From: Colius striatus
Taxonomy: Eukaryota > Chordata > Aves > Coliiformes > Coliidae
Reading direction: 5' to 3'
NCBI RefSeq assembly: GCF_028858725.1
Contig: NC_084760.1
Span: 93,183,867-93,247,866 of the forward strand
Length of the DNA: 64,000 nucleotides
A program made the position numbers and the translations under genes. Under the pieces are notes generated by a model. The model was not told the DNA's origin. It ran no database searches and was given only the letters and a program-made list of their open reading frames with translations. Shown here piece after piece: positions 1-14,574 of the stretch (the first letter of the stretch is position 1; every line of letters starts with the position of its first letter).

Positions 1-860
<860 letters not shown>

Positions 861-1153
861 TGAGGGTATGTGGAAGATCCCGCCTCCTGCCCTCATTGGC
901 CAGACTGTTTCCAGGGTTAGCCCTAGCTCTGCCTGATTGGTGTGCTGCTGCAGGGGGTGTCACCTCCCCCGGCGGGGGGGAAGGCTGGTATAGGGGGGAT
1001 GGAGCTCTCAGCCTTCCCTTGCTCAGAGTGAGAGCTTGTTCTGGCCTGTCCGAATGGAGATCTTGGTGTCCTCAAATGCTGTTTAAAGGAAGATGGCTTG
1101 ATAAGCCACACCTAAATGCCATTAGGGAAATAAGTGTTTTTATGTGATGTAGT

Positions 1154-1245
1154 TCATAGAATCATGGAGTGGTAGGGGTTGGAAGGGACCTTTAGAGATC
1201 ATCTTGTCCAACCAACCTGCAGAAGCAGGTCTACTTAGTTGATGC
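1154..1245 (-). mobile_element. CR1 LINE, 3'-end fragment
   Basis: A short, 5'-truncated copy of a chicken-repeat-1 LINE in antisense orientation. The diagnostic 3'-terminal block (CATAGAATCAT, then GGTAGGGGTTGGAAGGGACC and a block like AGAGATCATC) is read on the + strand, which places the element on the - strand. Only the last 90 or so bases are present, as is usual for CR1 after incomplete reverse transcription. Confidence 0.85.
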
Positions 1246-2291
1246 TAAACACATTTTTAAATATATTAAATAACTTATTTAGAGTATATTTAAGGTAAAA
1301 TATCAATTACTGTTTCAGACCCAACTTCATAAGTTAGGTGCCCCTTGAGACTCTTATCGTGAGAACATTTCCCTCTTGCGATAGAACGACATTCCTGATT
1401 AAAGACAGGTCTTTGCTGCTCTTTTAGCTGTTGAAAGATTCCAGAACCTGTCTGTAGTTGTAGAATATCTGATCTACAGGCAAAATGGTCTTTCTTGTTA
1501 ATGACTTCCCCTTGACATTGACCAAGACATATGCTGTGAGATCCTATGAACTTGAGCATGTTTAGCTTCAAAAGATGTCTGTGTGCATTTGTCAAGTTGC
1601 TGCTTTTGCTTTTAGGTGTTGTTCTTAAATCAGCTCTTAAATCGTGAGGTTTACCTATGTGTCTTCTTATCAGGAACTGATTATTACAAATTTTAATTTT
1701 CAGAAGGCTGATTTGAACACTCCTGGTTTTGCATTAAGGACTTGTTGGTGCAGAACTTATTCACATGCTATTCCTAACACTCACTGCTTGCATGTTTGCA
1801 GAAAACCTCAACTTTTAACCCCTTTATTACCATGTTGTTTGTGCTAATGTAGCTTGTTTGGAGAAGTGACTTAACTTTTCATCTAGTGACTTAGCAAAAC
1901 TGTTTTAGGAGTACCCACAGTGATATCCTGCTGCATTATGAAATGAGTTACTAATACTACAGTCCTTGTCTACTGTAGTCAATATTTTTCTTTCTCCATA
2001 TTCAATAATCTATATTTTTAAACAGGAACTTTGAGCCTAGTAACCTGATTTTTGCAGCTCCTGATAGTGAAATGGTTCATACAAGCTGTTCTCTTGCATA
2101 GAAAGTGACACCTCAACCTTCTTCCTCTAAGTGAGCCCCATCATTCCTGCCTTCTCTTTTGAGCTGTGTGCTGTGTCCTGATCTCTGTACTGGCTGGCCT
2201 GGTGCCTTCATACTGAGGTGCTTCCTGGGAGACTGTTAGGTGCTAGAATTCTGCATTAACTTGAAAATTGTTGTGCTGGGCTTAATAGCAG

Positions 2292-2705
2292 AGAATCACA
2301 GAATGGTAGGGGTTGGAAAGGACCTCTAGAAATCATCCAGTCCAACCCTCTGCTAAAGCAGGTTCACCTACGTCAGGTCACACAGGGACAAGTCCAGATG
2401 GGTCTGAAAACCTGCAGAGGAGACTCCACACCCTCCCTGGACAGCCTGTGCCCTCATTCTCACAGGAAAGAATTTTTTCCTTATGTTCATATGAAACTTC
2501 CTGTGTTCCGATTTGTGCCCATTACCTCTTGTCCTGTCACTGAGCGTTACAGAAAAAAGACTGTTCTCAATCTCTTGACATCTACCCGTTAGGTATTTCA
2601 AAGTGTTGATCCCCCATAATCTTCAGGCTAAACAGCTCCAGGTCTTGTAACCTTTGCTTGTAAGAGAGGTGTTCCAGTCCTCTCATCTTTGTAGCTCTTT
2701 GTAGC
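2292..2705 (-). mobile_element. CR1 LINE fragment
   Basis: About 410 bases of a 5'-truncated CR1 in antisense orientation inside H3-3A intron 3. On the + strand it opens with the CR1 3' end (AGAATCACAGAATGG, then GGTTGGAAAGGACC). It continues through the 3' UTR and the end of the ORF2 region (GCCCATTACCTCTTGTCCTG, later CTGAGCGTTACAG). It belongs to the same subfamily as the copies at 13.7 and 29.1 kb. Confidence 0.93.
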
Positions 2706-3562
2706 AGCTAACTTAATGTAAACATCTGTTGAACCAGAATCCTGCCTGCAGTTGTTGAGTAATAGGGAGTAAGTATGCTGTGGTTTTCCCAGGAAGGGAC
2801 TTATCCTTTGTGCTCCTAAGTGCTGACCCTATGATTTTCACCTGTGTGAGCTGAGAGTCTTCAGTGATAGTGGGGTGGTCTGCTCTGTGCCCCAAATACA
2901 CAGGAGGTACTTACGCAGGAAGAATCTGTAGGAATAGGACAAGCATCTAATGGTAATTCTCCAACTGGTGTTCCTGTTTTGGGTGTCTCAAGGAGTTCCT
3001 GAGCTAAAGGAGTTGTTCTCTTGTTTTAATAAGTCTCAATATTTATTTTTGTTCTGCTAATTTTCGACTTTTGATTTAAGACAGTATCCTGTGGCAAAGA
3101 CCTGTGTGCCAGAGCTGTGTGTCACAAGGAATACCTGCTCTTCTTTTCTGTAGCAGCTTGCCAGTGTCACCTGATGCTCCATAGCTCTTACTCTGGAAGA
3201 GGCAGCAGCCAAGTTGCTCAAATAGTGCAGCCCAGCCTTTAAAAAGAGAAGTCCCTAAACAAACTATCCCTTTTGATAAGATAGAACTCCTTGTCTTGTG
3301 AGAGTCCCATCAAAATACTGGTTCAATTGTGTTCTGGAGGACCTCTTCACCAAATAGCAGTAACATGTAACTTTGGCATACTTTATTATCTGTTGGTTTA
3401 TAAGAAAATGAAGGGGTTTATTTTTTTTAGAATCTAAAGCTTTGGATGCTAAAGATAAAAGCTTGAAGTTCATGTCTTGTTACATTGTACTTTGAATAGT
3501 TGTTATTTTTTTCCTGGTGTTCAGTGGGTGAAAGTGTTCTTAACTCTTTTCTTCTACACTAG

Positions 3563-3691
<129 letters not shown>

Positions 3692-3973
3692 ACTTCACCG
3701 TGATGGGTTTGTCATTCTCGAAGCAAAATCTTCTTCCTGTTATTGGTAGTAATGAACGTTAGATATTTTTTCCATGGGGTTAAAAGGTACCTAAGTCTAT
3801 GGTTGCAAATGGAAAAATAGGGGACAGAATTGGGTATTGGCAATTTTTTTTTCCATTTTCATTTCTGTGTGGATTTTTAAGATAAACGAAGGGACATAAA
3901 ACATCAAATGTGGTCAAAAAAAAAGTTTCAGTGAACAAGTTTCAACAATTCAACTTTATAAAAAAAAAAAGAT

Positions 3974-3979
3974 AATAAA
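3974..3979 (+). terminator. Proximal poly(A) signal AATAAA of H3-3A
   Basis: A canonical AATAAA lies 283 bases after the H3-3A stop codon, just after an A-tract at 3960-3970. It is a candidate for a short 3' UTR isoform. Confidence 0.6.
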
Positions 3980-4186
3980 CCTGTCAAATTTTTCTGGACA
4001 ATGCCAGCATTTGGATTTTTTTAAAACAAGTAAATTTCTTATCAATGGCAACTAAATGGTGTTTGTAGCATTTTTATCATACAGTAGATTCCATCCATTC
4101 ACTATACTTTTCTAACTGAGTTGTCCTACATGCAAGTACATGTTTTTAATGTTGTCTGTCTTCTGTGCTGTTCCTGTAAGTTTGCT

Positions 4187-4202
4187 ATTAAAATACATTA
4201 AA
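4187..4202 (+). terminator. Distal poly(A) signal pair ATTAAA of H3-3A
   Basis: Two ATTAAA hexamers, at 4187-4192 and 4197-4202, sit in the block that looks most like the conserved end of vertebrate H3-3A transcripts. This is probably the main distal polyadenylation region. Confidence 0.65.
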
Positions 4203-4215
4203 TGATGCCTGCTTT

Positions 4216-7200
4216 TAGTCTTGATTTTTAAATATTACATGTGGGTTATATTTGATTTAAAAAATAATCATCCTTCACTTTTACTCTTCAATATGTGACC
4301 TAAATACTTAGAGCAGATCTAGGAAACACTGGAGATACTACCTGGGCTGAGTAGTGTATATGTGAGGGATTTTTTTAAAGAGTCTAAAATGTCTGTCTGC
4401 TCCACATGATAGCAAATTTGGTAAGTGTATTACCAGGTGGAGTTTGGAGCTGAACTGAGCTCTTGAAGCTACCCTGTTAAGAAGAGGGTTTCGGGTTTTT
4501 TTTCTGTTTAGAGTCCTTTCATATTTGACTTAATAATGAATTTGGGAGCATTTCTGATTTTGATGGTTTATCAGTGTGGTATAAATAGTAGGGTGTGGTG
4601 GTTGGGTTGGGATTTTTTTCTGTGTTTTGAGGTGGGGGTTTTTTTGTGGGTTTTTGTTTCTCTTTTTAAACCCTTTTGCACTCTGTTACCTTGTTTCTCA
4701 ATTTGTAGGTGTTCACTTTTTGGTTCACTACCTTTCTGTTCCAGTCACGCCCTCCAGCATGTTTGAGAGCTTAGTCCAGGTGTGATTGAGTTTCAGTTTG
4801 TATACTCCAGTGAGACACTTTTGTACCATTTTTTCTTAGTTACAATACTTCACAAAAGCACTACTTAGACAGGAGCACACATTTGAAATGTACTAGTTTT
4901 TTTAATCCACTGCCCTCCACCAATTGCTGATGGATCCTGTGAAGAAATTTGCTGCAGAAATTATGTTCTTTAAAAACTGAGGTTTAATTTTTCAGCTGAA
5001 ACTTGTGTAAGGATTCTGTTGGACCAGTCTGGAAATGAGTGATGTGATGTACTCTAGCAGATAATTACATGAGTTACATAGAAGAAAATATGTAAGCAGT
5101 GAAACAGATTTCACCTCTATGCTAAGACCCCTTCAGAGCTTATTGCCTGCTTGCTTTCTTTGAACTTCTTTCAAGAGGTTCTGAGTGAGCTCTAAACATC
5201 AGTGACTTTGAAGATTTCCAAAGAGGATTAATAGAGATGTATTATCTGCATTGGTATCTTGAACAGAGCACCAAAAGTTACGGAATAAATCACATTATTC
5301 ACAACTTGTTCAGCTCCAGTAATAAGTGAGGTCTGCCAGGGCTGTGCAAAGTCTGGAAATGGAGTAGCGTGTCAGAGAAAACTAATGCTAGACAAAACGT
5401 GATCACATCCTTCTGATGCCAAGCAGTTCATAGCTATCAACTAAAAGTTAAGGAAGATTTGTCTTGGAGCATCCAGATCAACAAAAGTATAAAAGGTGAG
5501 CAACTGAGACTTTACTGATTGAAGCTGTCACTTCTATCTACTTGCTATAAATGCATCTCAACACTATTAACTACTTGTTTTGTCCTGTACTTCAGAATTC
5601 TGTTTCATGAGTCAGTCAACAATGCTGCAACCACTACACAAAGAGGTAATTAGGCTGACGTTTTTTTGTAACATGGAATTGAAGTATTGATAAGCAACTT
5701 AATTAGGGGTTTTTTTTCTTTCTTAGATTTATTAGAATACCAAATCTAGAGGTTTTGGTACTCCAGATGACATACCAAGTTCTTTCTCCTAAAAAAGAGA
5801 ATTGGTGTGAGGAACATACCAGTTTAATGGATAGTGCAGTTAAACTGTTCCAAGGCAGAAGAATTCCCAATGGAAGATGAAGGGGTCAGGAATCTGTGCA
5901 GTTGGCAACATTTAAGTGTGCAGCACTGTGTCTGTAGCTTAGGGATAAAGTGTTGGCTATCTCGGTTGTGGTCCTTGAAATGCCGTGTGAATCCTCTTAG
6001 TGATCCTCTTAGTCCATGTTTGTATTGACATCAAACACTCGTTTGTTTTTTCTTGAAGAATCTTAAGGTACCATCTCTCTGCCCCTCATTTGTTTTTTTT
6101 CAAATGTGATGGATTTTCATTCTTCAGACTTATCCTTTGTTTTGCTGAATGATTTACTTGAATCTCTAGCTTTCTCACCCCGCTGCCCTATCTTTTTGTT
6201 TTTCCTGTCCAGCAGCATGAAAATAAGAACAATTAAATGATCAGCTTTTGTTAGGAACTGCTTTTTTAAAATTACCAGAATGGTCTGGTGTCAGTCTAAT
6301 TTTGGATGGATTTTCTAGCTGATGCAGTCTAATGTTAATGGTGGAATGGGTGTACAAAAGGTGACATTGCTTTTAAAAAAAATGTATGCCTAAAGTGTAG
6401 TTATTTGGGGTTATATATTTTTTTTTTTTTCCAGCAGGTTTTTTGTGTTATGTGTATTGTTGCCATAACTCATACAGAGCTGACAGCTCATTGCACCTGG
6501 AAAACAGGCTCTGCAATAGAGAAAGAGCAAAACAAACAGGTGGAGATTGGTGTTAATACAAAAGCTTCAGAGAGGGAGGAGGAGGAACAAGACCCTCTGC
6601 AGTTCCTGTTTAATCAGTTTTTTTCCTTGTGTAGTAGCATTACTACAAAAAATATTTCTGGGAAGTGGTAGAGGGATGGGATGACTACACAGCACTGTAA
6701 CCCCACAGTTAGGGCATAGATGGATTGTTCAAAAAGGTAGGATACAGTATGTTACTTGAGTAAAGATCTAAACTGGTGATGATGTGATGCTGGTGCTCCC
6801 TTCCTTTGATCACTTCAGGATTACAGGTTCCTACTTCCTGGGATGAGGAAGGGGGGGACAAAATAGTTCTGATCCAGTTACATGCAGTGGTATGGTTTCA
6901 AAGTAGCCAAATAACTGTGTTTTGACAAATGCAGTTTCCTCACTTCACACATTGCCACGTGTCTGTCATGCTGTTTGGAGTGAGCAATAGCTTGCTGGAG
7001 GCCCTGTTAGCTGTCTGCATATGCAGGTTTGGACACCAGCTAAAAACAAAATCGGCCTATAGCCCAAAGTTGGCAGGTGTTTACCAAACAGGTATTGCAG
7101 CTTGTTTCCTTGCTGTCCTGGGCTGCTTCCTCTGGAGCTGACAGGTGGGGAAATGAGTCACAGGGTGAGTTAGCTGACCTACAGGATGGTAATCCACCAT

Positions 7201-10200
7201 TTAACTACTCTGGGATGTCCTAAATGCCTTATTGATAAAACAAGAGCTGATACTCTCAGAACTGTATATTGCTGCTTGTTGAGTGAGATTGTTTTTGAGG
7301 AAACTATTGACAAACAAATATTCATAGATTTAAAAATAACTTGAGGGTTTATTGGTTTCAACACTTTTCCTCAGCCGGTGTTGCAAGCACTGTTTTAAAG
7401 TCTTAGTAAGATTCTTGGCGTCTACAATTGCCATATGTTGAAGAAATTGTAATCTTAATGTAAATTCCTACTAACTTGTGGTGTTTGGGATTTGTGGGGA
7501 CGGGGAACAACATCAAGCTTGAATGGGGGCTAATTCAGCAGTGACAAAGAGAAATCTTCTCGAGTCACACGTGCTGAATTCTCTGCAAAAAGAAAGAGTT
7601 TACAAGCGAGAGAGACGTACTACTGATTTAACACATTCTGTGTAAGAAATGACTTCAGGTTCCTCTTTCACATCTGAAAAAAAACCAAAGTAGTCTGAAC
7701 TTCAGTTCCTAAAATAGTGTACCTCTTTTTCCTCATAGCAATTCTGCTATTTCCTGGGCAATTCAGTTGCAAATGATATTTTTAATACTGGAAACAAGTT
7801 GTGGTCATGCGCACATCCTTCTGGGGAGGAGTTTATTGGGTGGAGGGATGAACGTGATGTGGCTCCTTACTTGTTATTGGCAAACATTTTCAAAGGTTGA
7901 GCATCTGTTGAAGACATATCGTTGCATGTATCTCCACACTTCAATTTCTAAATTATTTTGTGAAGTCCTTCATCTTCTAGATGTGATAACCTCTTTTATT
8001 GTTGGCAGCTGTATTTACTTGCTGTTTTCTCAAGAGTAAATACAAAACTTTATTTGTCTTAAGTCAGATACTTTGTATGAACAACACAAAAAGCTTGCTT
8101 TGCTTACCAGAGCTAAAAATTAGTGTATTGGAAAATGACTTCAGACAAGATCAGTCTCACTCACGTGGTTATATCAAATTCAACTGGTAGTTCTTGAGAG
8201 GTTAACTAACATGGAGCTTGAACCCAGCATTTCAGATTTTGTTTAGCTGTACTGATGTTTAAGTGATGCATTTCTGAGCTATATTCATCCAGCTTTTTAT
8301 TCCATCTGACAGTAACATCAGGTGATGCTGCCGTACAAATTTGTTAATGCCTGCTCTGTAACAGGTTGTAGTGCCTTCTTGAAATAGTACTGCCAGCTTG
8401 TTCAGAAAGGGGAGGAAGTGCAACTGTTTTGTTAAAATAAGTGCTCACAGTCTTATATGCTGAGGAATTATTTGGGATGCATTTTGTAATTTAGGATTGC
8501 TGCCCCAGGACAGGTGTTCTTGCCCGCTCATTCCATGGAGTATTGTGACCATCTAGTGATTTGAATTAACTTTTTCATGCAATTGAAACCTGCATGTCAT
8601 TCATACATCCTGTGCCACTCTATTTGGTCAGTTAGCCAAATAGTTTGACTCAACATATCTGCTTGATCTGAAATGACAACAGGCAGGAGAGTAGGACTGT
8701 CATTTCCCCAGCAGTTTAGGTTCAGTTTCACAAGATACTTAATCCAAACTTATGCCTGAGCTGCCATTCTAATACTGGCTTTTCCTGCCACAGTTGCCTC
8801 TCTTGAGTCTCCATGATGGGTTACTTCAGTTTATCTTCTGGAGCTTAATTTTAAATTCAAGGTTTAATGAAGTGCAGGCAGCGTTCAGATCAAAGATGTT
8901 GATTGCGTTGCTTCCTGCAGTTTTGTTTCTTATTGTTCACAAACACATGTTCAACTTTTCTTGGTCTTCATAATGAGTGAGGAGTTAAAAACACTTTTCA
9001 TGTAACTTGCCTTCAAAGGCTTGAATTCAGCAAAGAAATTCTAGTGTCAGGAAAGGTTTTTTCCTGTTCCAGATCACCCTGTTGATACTAGGGAGCTGTC
9101 TCAGCTTTTACTTCTATATTACTCCTGTCACCAGGTATGTGGTGGGTCATCCTCATTGAAGAGACTTCTTTGCACTGAGTGGATGTTGCAGACTTATGAC
9201 AGGTTTGCCTACAGACAGACAAGTATTTTGCTGAACAAAAAGCCAGCGATTTATGTGTTTGATTTTCTTAAATAGAGGATGCTTTTTAAAAATCTTCCAG
9301 CCTGGATAATACCATGTCAAAAAAACCCCTAGCTTAGTGTGTGAAAAACACTACATCTATCAATTGTAGAATTAAAAAGGGACTGTTAGGACTGCATAGG
9401 CTGATCTGCTACTGAATTTCATCAGATGGTGCCTAATCCAGTTCATATTGTCTTCCTGAATTTAAAACATACGATGCTTAGCAGTGCATGTAGCAGAGGT
9501 TAAGGACTTGCTATGAAGAACTGTGTACACACCAAAAACATCACTGGGGAATGTGAAGGGACTCCGTGGTTTCTGTTTGGGAAGCTACAGTCATATCCTT
9601 TATAAAGGCAAGAAATAGATCTCAAAACCCTCCCCCTCCAAAATGTAAGAGTTTGTTACTTGTTACATATACTTAAAGTGTATCACTCTGCTATCTGCAG
9701 GAGAAGAAAGTAAGTTGGGCTAGAAGAGTTCTCATGTGTGGCCAGGTATCTTCAGATGAGATGAGTCAGTGACATTTCTGGGGCTATGAAGGGACAAGCA
9801 GGATCAAAGAGGGACATACATGTAAGGATGAGCCTCTTCTCTCATCCTTGTAGCTGATTTTCTCCCTTCTCACTGGATGAAAGTTATGACCTGTTTCACA
9901 GGAACTTCCTGCATAGGAAGTTAGTTTCTGGGTGTTGTCCCAGAAGCAACTGTTATCTGTTTGTTTTTTCTTCTGATTCATACCACATTTTCCCATCTTC
10001 CTGGCCTATGCATATTTAATAAAATACAAAAATAATAATAATGAAATAGTAAAAATACCACCCCTACCACCAGCAAACCTGATCCTTTTAGAAGTACCAG
10101 CTTTTCTTTATCCAAGAATTTTCTGTGTATTCCTGGAAGTGATGGAATGCTTCTGAACAAAGGGGGGGAAGGACAGCGTGGATTGTAGCTGCATTGAGGG

Positions 10201-13200
10201 GCTTTTGTTTGCCTCCTGCCTGTCATCCCTGAGACTATAACCTGTTACCATGAGCACAACTAGAGAAACAGACAATAAATGATTTATTTAAAATTAAGAA
10301 TGTTGTCTAGTTGTGACAAATGGCTGCAAAATGCTGAGGAGTGCTTTAGCTTGCAGCGGGACTAGAGAGCAGCTTTCTGCTTTCTTCCTCGATGGTGATG
10401 CTTACTGTCCCTTGCAGTAACACCGGCGATCCAGACACTAGGGTGAAATACCACAAAACAGGAGGTTGGGGTCAAGGGCAAGTACGGTTTGTGCTCTCCA
10501 AGTCAGTGTTGTAGTTGCTCTTGAGTGGAAAATGAGCCTAGATCTCTCCATCTCTCTTGATAACATATTTGTAAGCTTATATATAGTTCGTGGTTTGAGG
10601 CGGGTGCACATACTCTGTGCTGTATTGTTCCCTGCCAACAGCATCTTCCTCATTTCCTCATATAGACACGTCATTACACCCAGCAGGATCTCTAACAGTG
10701 GGAGTGCTTTATGTTACTAGAAGCTCCTGTGAAGTCAGGAAAAATTAAGGGGAAAAAAAAGCCTAGAAAAGAAAGACTCATCTCTATGGCTCTGGAAACC
10801 ACTTGTGTCTCCCGACAGTGTTAGGACTGAACATTCTTGTCCTACCTTGGCAGGAGCCTATCCCTACCTCCTCACTGTATGAGGTTTGTGTTTATATATG
10901 TGCATGCTCTTTCGTTGAATTGTCTCAAGTAAGACCCAACTGGACAACATCTATTGCATCTCATGTCCTGGAGTGACTGCGAGCTGACAGGCTGAGATGA
11001 CGTAGTAGTCACCAGCTGAGAGATACTCTGCTATTTCCCTATGTCCTGAAGGAGGAAGGCTGAAGAAACGGTATTTACAGTCCTGATCAGGCCTCTCTAA
11101 ATGCATCATTGCCTGGCAGCTGAGCCCCTGTCAAGCAGCCCATGAGTGGGAAGGCTGCCAGGTGAACACATGGGCATGGATGCCAGCCGTGAGGAGCATG
11201 AGCATGGCTTGTGGATGGCAGGATGGGCATCCCAGCTGGGTGCATCCCCAGGACTGGTTACCGCTGAGGAGCTCTGTGTCTGTACAGCTAAAGGCTGGAG
11301 TGACTTCAAACAGCCTCCGTGCCTGCTATTTGGGGCATGGGAGATTTGCCAGGCTGAGGCATGCATAGCCCTGAGACCTCAGGCTTCGGCTTAGCTGTGT
11401 AGCGGGTCTGGGGTTGGCAGCAGTGATGGAAGCTTCTGTGTGCTGGCTTGAGGATGTGCTTTGCCTGGAGGGGCTGTCTCCATGGGTGAGGGGATGATGG
11501 CTTTTTCTTTGTGTGTCCTTCCATCTGCACTTTACTGAGGACATAGGCCAGAGAACTGTGCAGAGGAGGGAGGGACATCTACCACAGATCCTGGGCCTGT
11601 GGGCAGGTGTACAGAGCACAGGGGTTGCCTGGCTGGTGCCATACTTAATCTCCCAGCAGAATGGAGTGAAAGCTGAGGCTTCACCAGCCAGATATGAGCA
11701 AGGGGGGAAGCCCAGGGTGTTGGTTTGAGGGATGCATACACTGTATCCCAGGAGACAGATGGTGCAGTTGAAGCTGGCTGCATCACCAGGGTGTGCTCCA
11801 AGCTGTGGTCAGTAGTGCCAGCTCTCATAGTAGTCCCTGAATGGATGTCAGGACATTGTGCCTTGCTGCTGACTTAACCTTTGACTGGGCCTGGTGGGAA
11901 GCTCAGGTGTTTCCTGAGACAGATAGTGCCAACCAAGGGAAAGCATTACATGATGTATGGACCTGCAATAGTTGTTGGCTCCCTTAAGCCCCACTCTTCA
12001 CATTCACATGTACAAAAACCGAACACAAACATTTTTCTTTGCTATAGTTGTTGAGGAAGAGGGATTAATTTTCATTTAGTGAATTGAGAGTAGGTTTTCT
12101 TGGTGGTGCCAGCCCCATCCCCATGACAGAGGAGTCCTTCCTAACTTCCATTCCCTGGTACAGAAAATGTTTAAACTTGATGGATACTTATGCTTGTTTT
12201 AAAGTTACGGAGCTAGCTCTCCGACATAACTGTAAGCTCTGCTGTGCAGGTCAGACACAGTGAAGTTAAGAGATGTTTTCTGCCTGGTGTCAGCTTGAAG
12301 CCTCACAGACACTGAATCCCTCTAGAGAAGGGCACATCTGTTCAGGAATCTGATCTCATTTCTGCCTTATAGATTCTTCAACTAAATGGACCATTTGCTC
12401 TCATGAAAGTAATTGCTTTGAATGGTGGGGAGAAAAAAGAAGCCAAAGCCACAGACAATATCTAACCTCACTAGTGTTTATTCAATAAATTAGTAAGATA
12501 AACACTAATAGGGCAACATAGGAGTTCACAACAGTGCAGTTATCTATTTTTAAGATGTTGTGACTATTGCTAGCAGAGCACACCACACAGCAGCCGCTCT
12601 AAAAAAGCTGGCGACGAGTGCAGAGAGAGGATATAGTGCACCCACGAGCATCACGGAGCTGGGGTGTAACAGCTCCATAGAAACACATCTGTTCCCTGCC
12701 ACACTGACAGGAGCTGCTCCGGTTCCACTGCTGCTGGCGGTGCTGAATTAATCCTCCTGGTCTCAGTTACCTGAGTCACAGCAGATCATGTAAAATACAA
12801 TGCTGATACCTGGGTCAAGGGTGGGATGTTCCCACAGCACCTTGTTCCTTAAGCTGCTCTGACCTGCCTGTTGTGCAGGCAGCACACGTGCTCCCAGTAT
12901 GGAAAACAGGGAGCTTGTATCCTCAAATACTATGAAACCTGGGTCACTCAGACTCAGTGTCAATATAGTTGGTATGGCATAATGACATTTTTGCTCTAAA
13001 GCTTTTTCTCTTCTGTGCTACATCTCCCTGCACTCTCTGCCACACCTGTAGCCTCCCTGCTTTCATGGTAAAACAGGAATTGTTCTGCACACCCTGTCTG
13101 AAAGGAGCAGCAGGTATATCTCTCCCCATGCACAGACTCCCTTGCCTCCCTCTCCTGCCACTGCATCCAGTCTGTTCCTGGCCTCTCCTGTGACAGGGAA

Positions 13201-13264
13201 GAAAGATCTAATTTCTGCAGCTACCATAGCTGCAGTGATTTGGATGGCTGAGGCCATAGCCTCT
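4216..13264. other. Intergenic DNA, no gene seen
   Basis: Nine kilobases downstream of H3-3A with only short, non-conserved open frames and no recognisable protein, RNA gene or transposon. It is mostly AT-rich single-copy DNA. There is a T/G-rich low-complexity stretch at about 4490-4680 and a T13 run at 6418-6430. The part from about 11.1 to 11.9 kb is more GC-rich but shows nothing I recognise. Confidence 0.6.
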
Positions 13265-13672
13265 AAAGCTGGCAGCATCCTGCCCTCATAGTACCTGAGT
13301 CCCCTCACTTTGGCATGAGGTTGGGCAGATGCTTCTTTATATGCTGAAATAATAATATACATTATTTACTGTATTATAATAACTCTATTAATTATTGATA
13401 AATAATAGATTATGTAAGCAGGCAATAACAGTAAATATAGTAATATGAATAATAGCTGGTATTTAATTATATCTTCATGCATATGCAAATATATTATAAC
13501 AATATGTTAATATTTAAGCATCTAAGGTTGGGCAGATGCTCTTTATGAACTTAAATAATGATATATTATTTATTATAAATATATTTAAGCATATTAAAAA
13601 GCAGCTCCTCAACCTCATGCCAAAGTCAGAGAGAGGAATCAAGTACTATGATGAAAGGCTGCTGCTAGCTTT
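13265..13672. repeat. AT-rich fold-back: inverted repeat with about 110-bp arms
   Basis: The left arm (about 13265-13375) and the reverse complement of the right arm (about 13565-13672) align over some 100 bases. Shared blocks are AAAGCT-GCAGCA, TCATAGTAC-TGA and TTTGGCATGAGGTTG, and the alignment continues into AT-rich sequence. The central 190 or so bases are very AT-rich. A direct copy of the inner part of the left arm (GGTTGGGCAGATGCT, at 13319 and again at 13526) lies inside the loop. The arms are diverged by roughly one base in five by eye, so this is not a fresh palindrome. A CR1 begins eight bases after the right arm. The family was not recognised. Confidence 0.75.
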
Positions 13673-13679
13673 GTATGTC

Positions 13680-13985
13680 ACAGAATCACAGAACGGTAGA
13701 ATCATAGAGTGGTAGGGGTTGGAAGGGACCTCTAAAGATCATCTAGGCCAACCCCCCTGCTAAAGCAGATCCACCTAGATCAGGTCACTCAGAAATGCAT
13801 CAGGTGGGTTTGAAAACCTCCAGAGAAGGAGAGTCCATACCCTCCCTGGGCAGCCTGGGCCAGGGTTCCCTCATCTGAACAGGAAAGAGTTTTTTCCTTA
13901 GGTAGGACTTTTTGTGTTCCAGCTTTTGTCCAGTACCACTGGACACTACAGAAAAAAGTGTCACCCCACCCTCTTATCTCTGTAT
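13680..13985 (-). mobile_element. CR1 LINE fragment
   Basis: About 300 bases of 5'-truncated CR1 in antisense orientation. The 3' end reads on + as CACAGAATCACAGAACGG and ATCATAGAGTGGTAGGGG, then GTTGGAAGGGACC. The partial repeat of the CATAGA/CACAGA terminal block is normal for the CR1 3' tail. It abuts the fold-back on its left and fades after CACTGGACACTACAG. Confidence 0.92.
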
Positions 13986-14574
13986 CTCTTACCTTTGTAA
14001 CTTATCCCTTATCATAGATATCTATGTATGTATTTCATTTGTTTATGGGGGGGCTGGTAAAGGTAGGTTGCCTCAGGTTTACTTGTTAACGTTGATTTTT
14101 CTGATTTACTTTTTAAGAAGTGGCAAAAGTTAAGTGGATTCTTCAAAAAATGAGACATTTTAACAGATGTATGGCTGTTAAAATGCCAGCAACAAAACCA
14201 TGGAGCTCGTGGCTTTTACCCTGGCCACAGCCACCAGGGGCCAGCCCAGGCCCTTTCGTTAGGGTGTATGATGTGCTGCTACTCTGCATCAGAACTCTGA
14301 TTTTTCTCTCTCTGGTTTTTGTACTTGCTCTCTCTGGTCCCCTCATCACTTCCTCTTAGAGCAGCCTTTGCAGTTTTAAGGAAGATGCAAGACAGTCCTA
14401 ACGCTGACCTCTTTCTTGGGTATCTTTCATTAGATACTAGAAGGCTTGTTTAGTTTCTTGAATGACCTGCCATCCTATTGAGATTCCAGCATGTGCAATG
14501 CAGAGCTACTTGGAGTCAAGGTGTATGCCTCGGATTCCAGCCTGCAGAGGTGCAAGGGAGATGAGGAACAGGGA
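13986..14574. other. Intergenic DNA, nothing recognised
   Basis: About 590 bases between a CR1 and the solo LTR. No coding signal or repeat was recognised. Confidence 0.5.

Larger units (their letters stand above)
3692..4215 (+). other. H3-3A: H3-3A 3' UTR
   Basis: AT-rich sequence after the stop codon, running through two candidate polyadenylation regions. The distal part, around GTTCCTGTAAGTTTGCTATT, closely resembles the end of the human H3-3A mRNA as I remember it, which supports the UTR reaching about 4.2 kb. The exact cleavage site is inferred. Confidence 0.75.
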
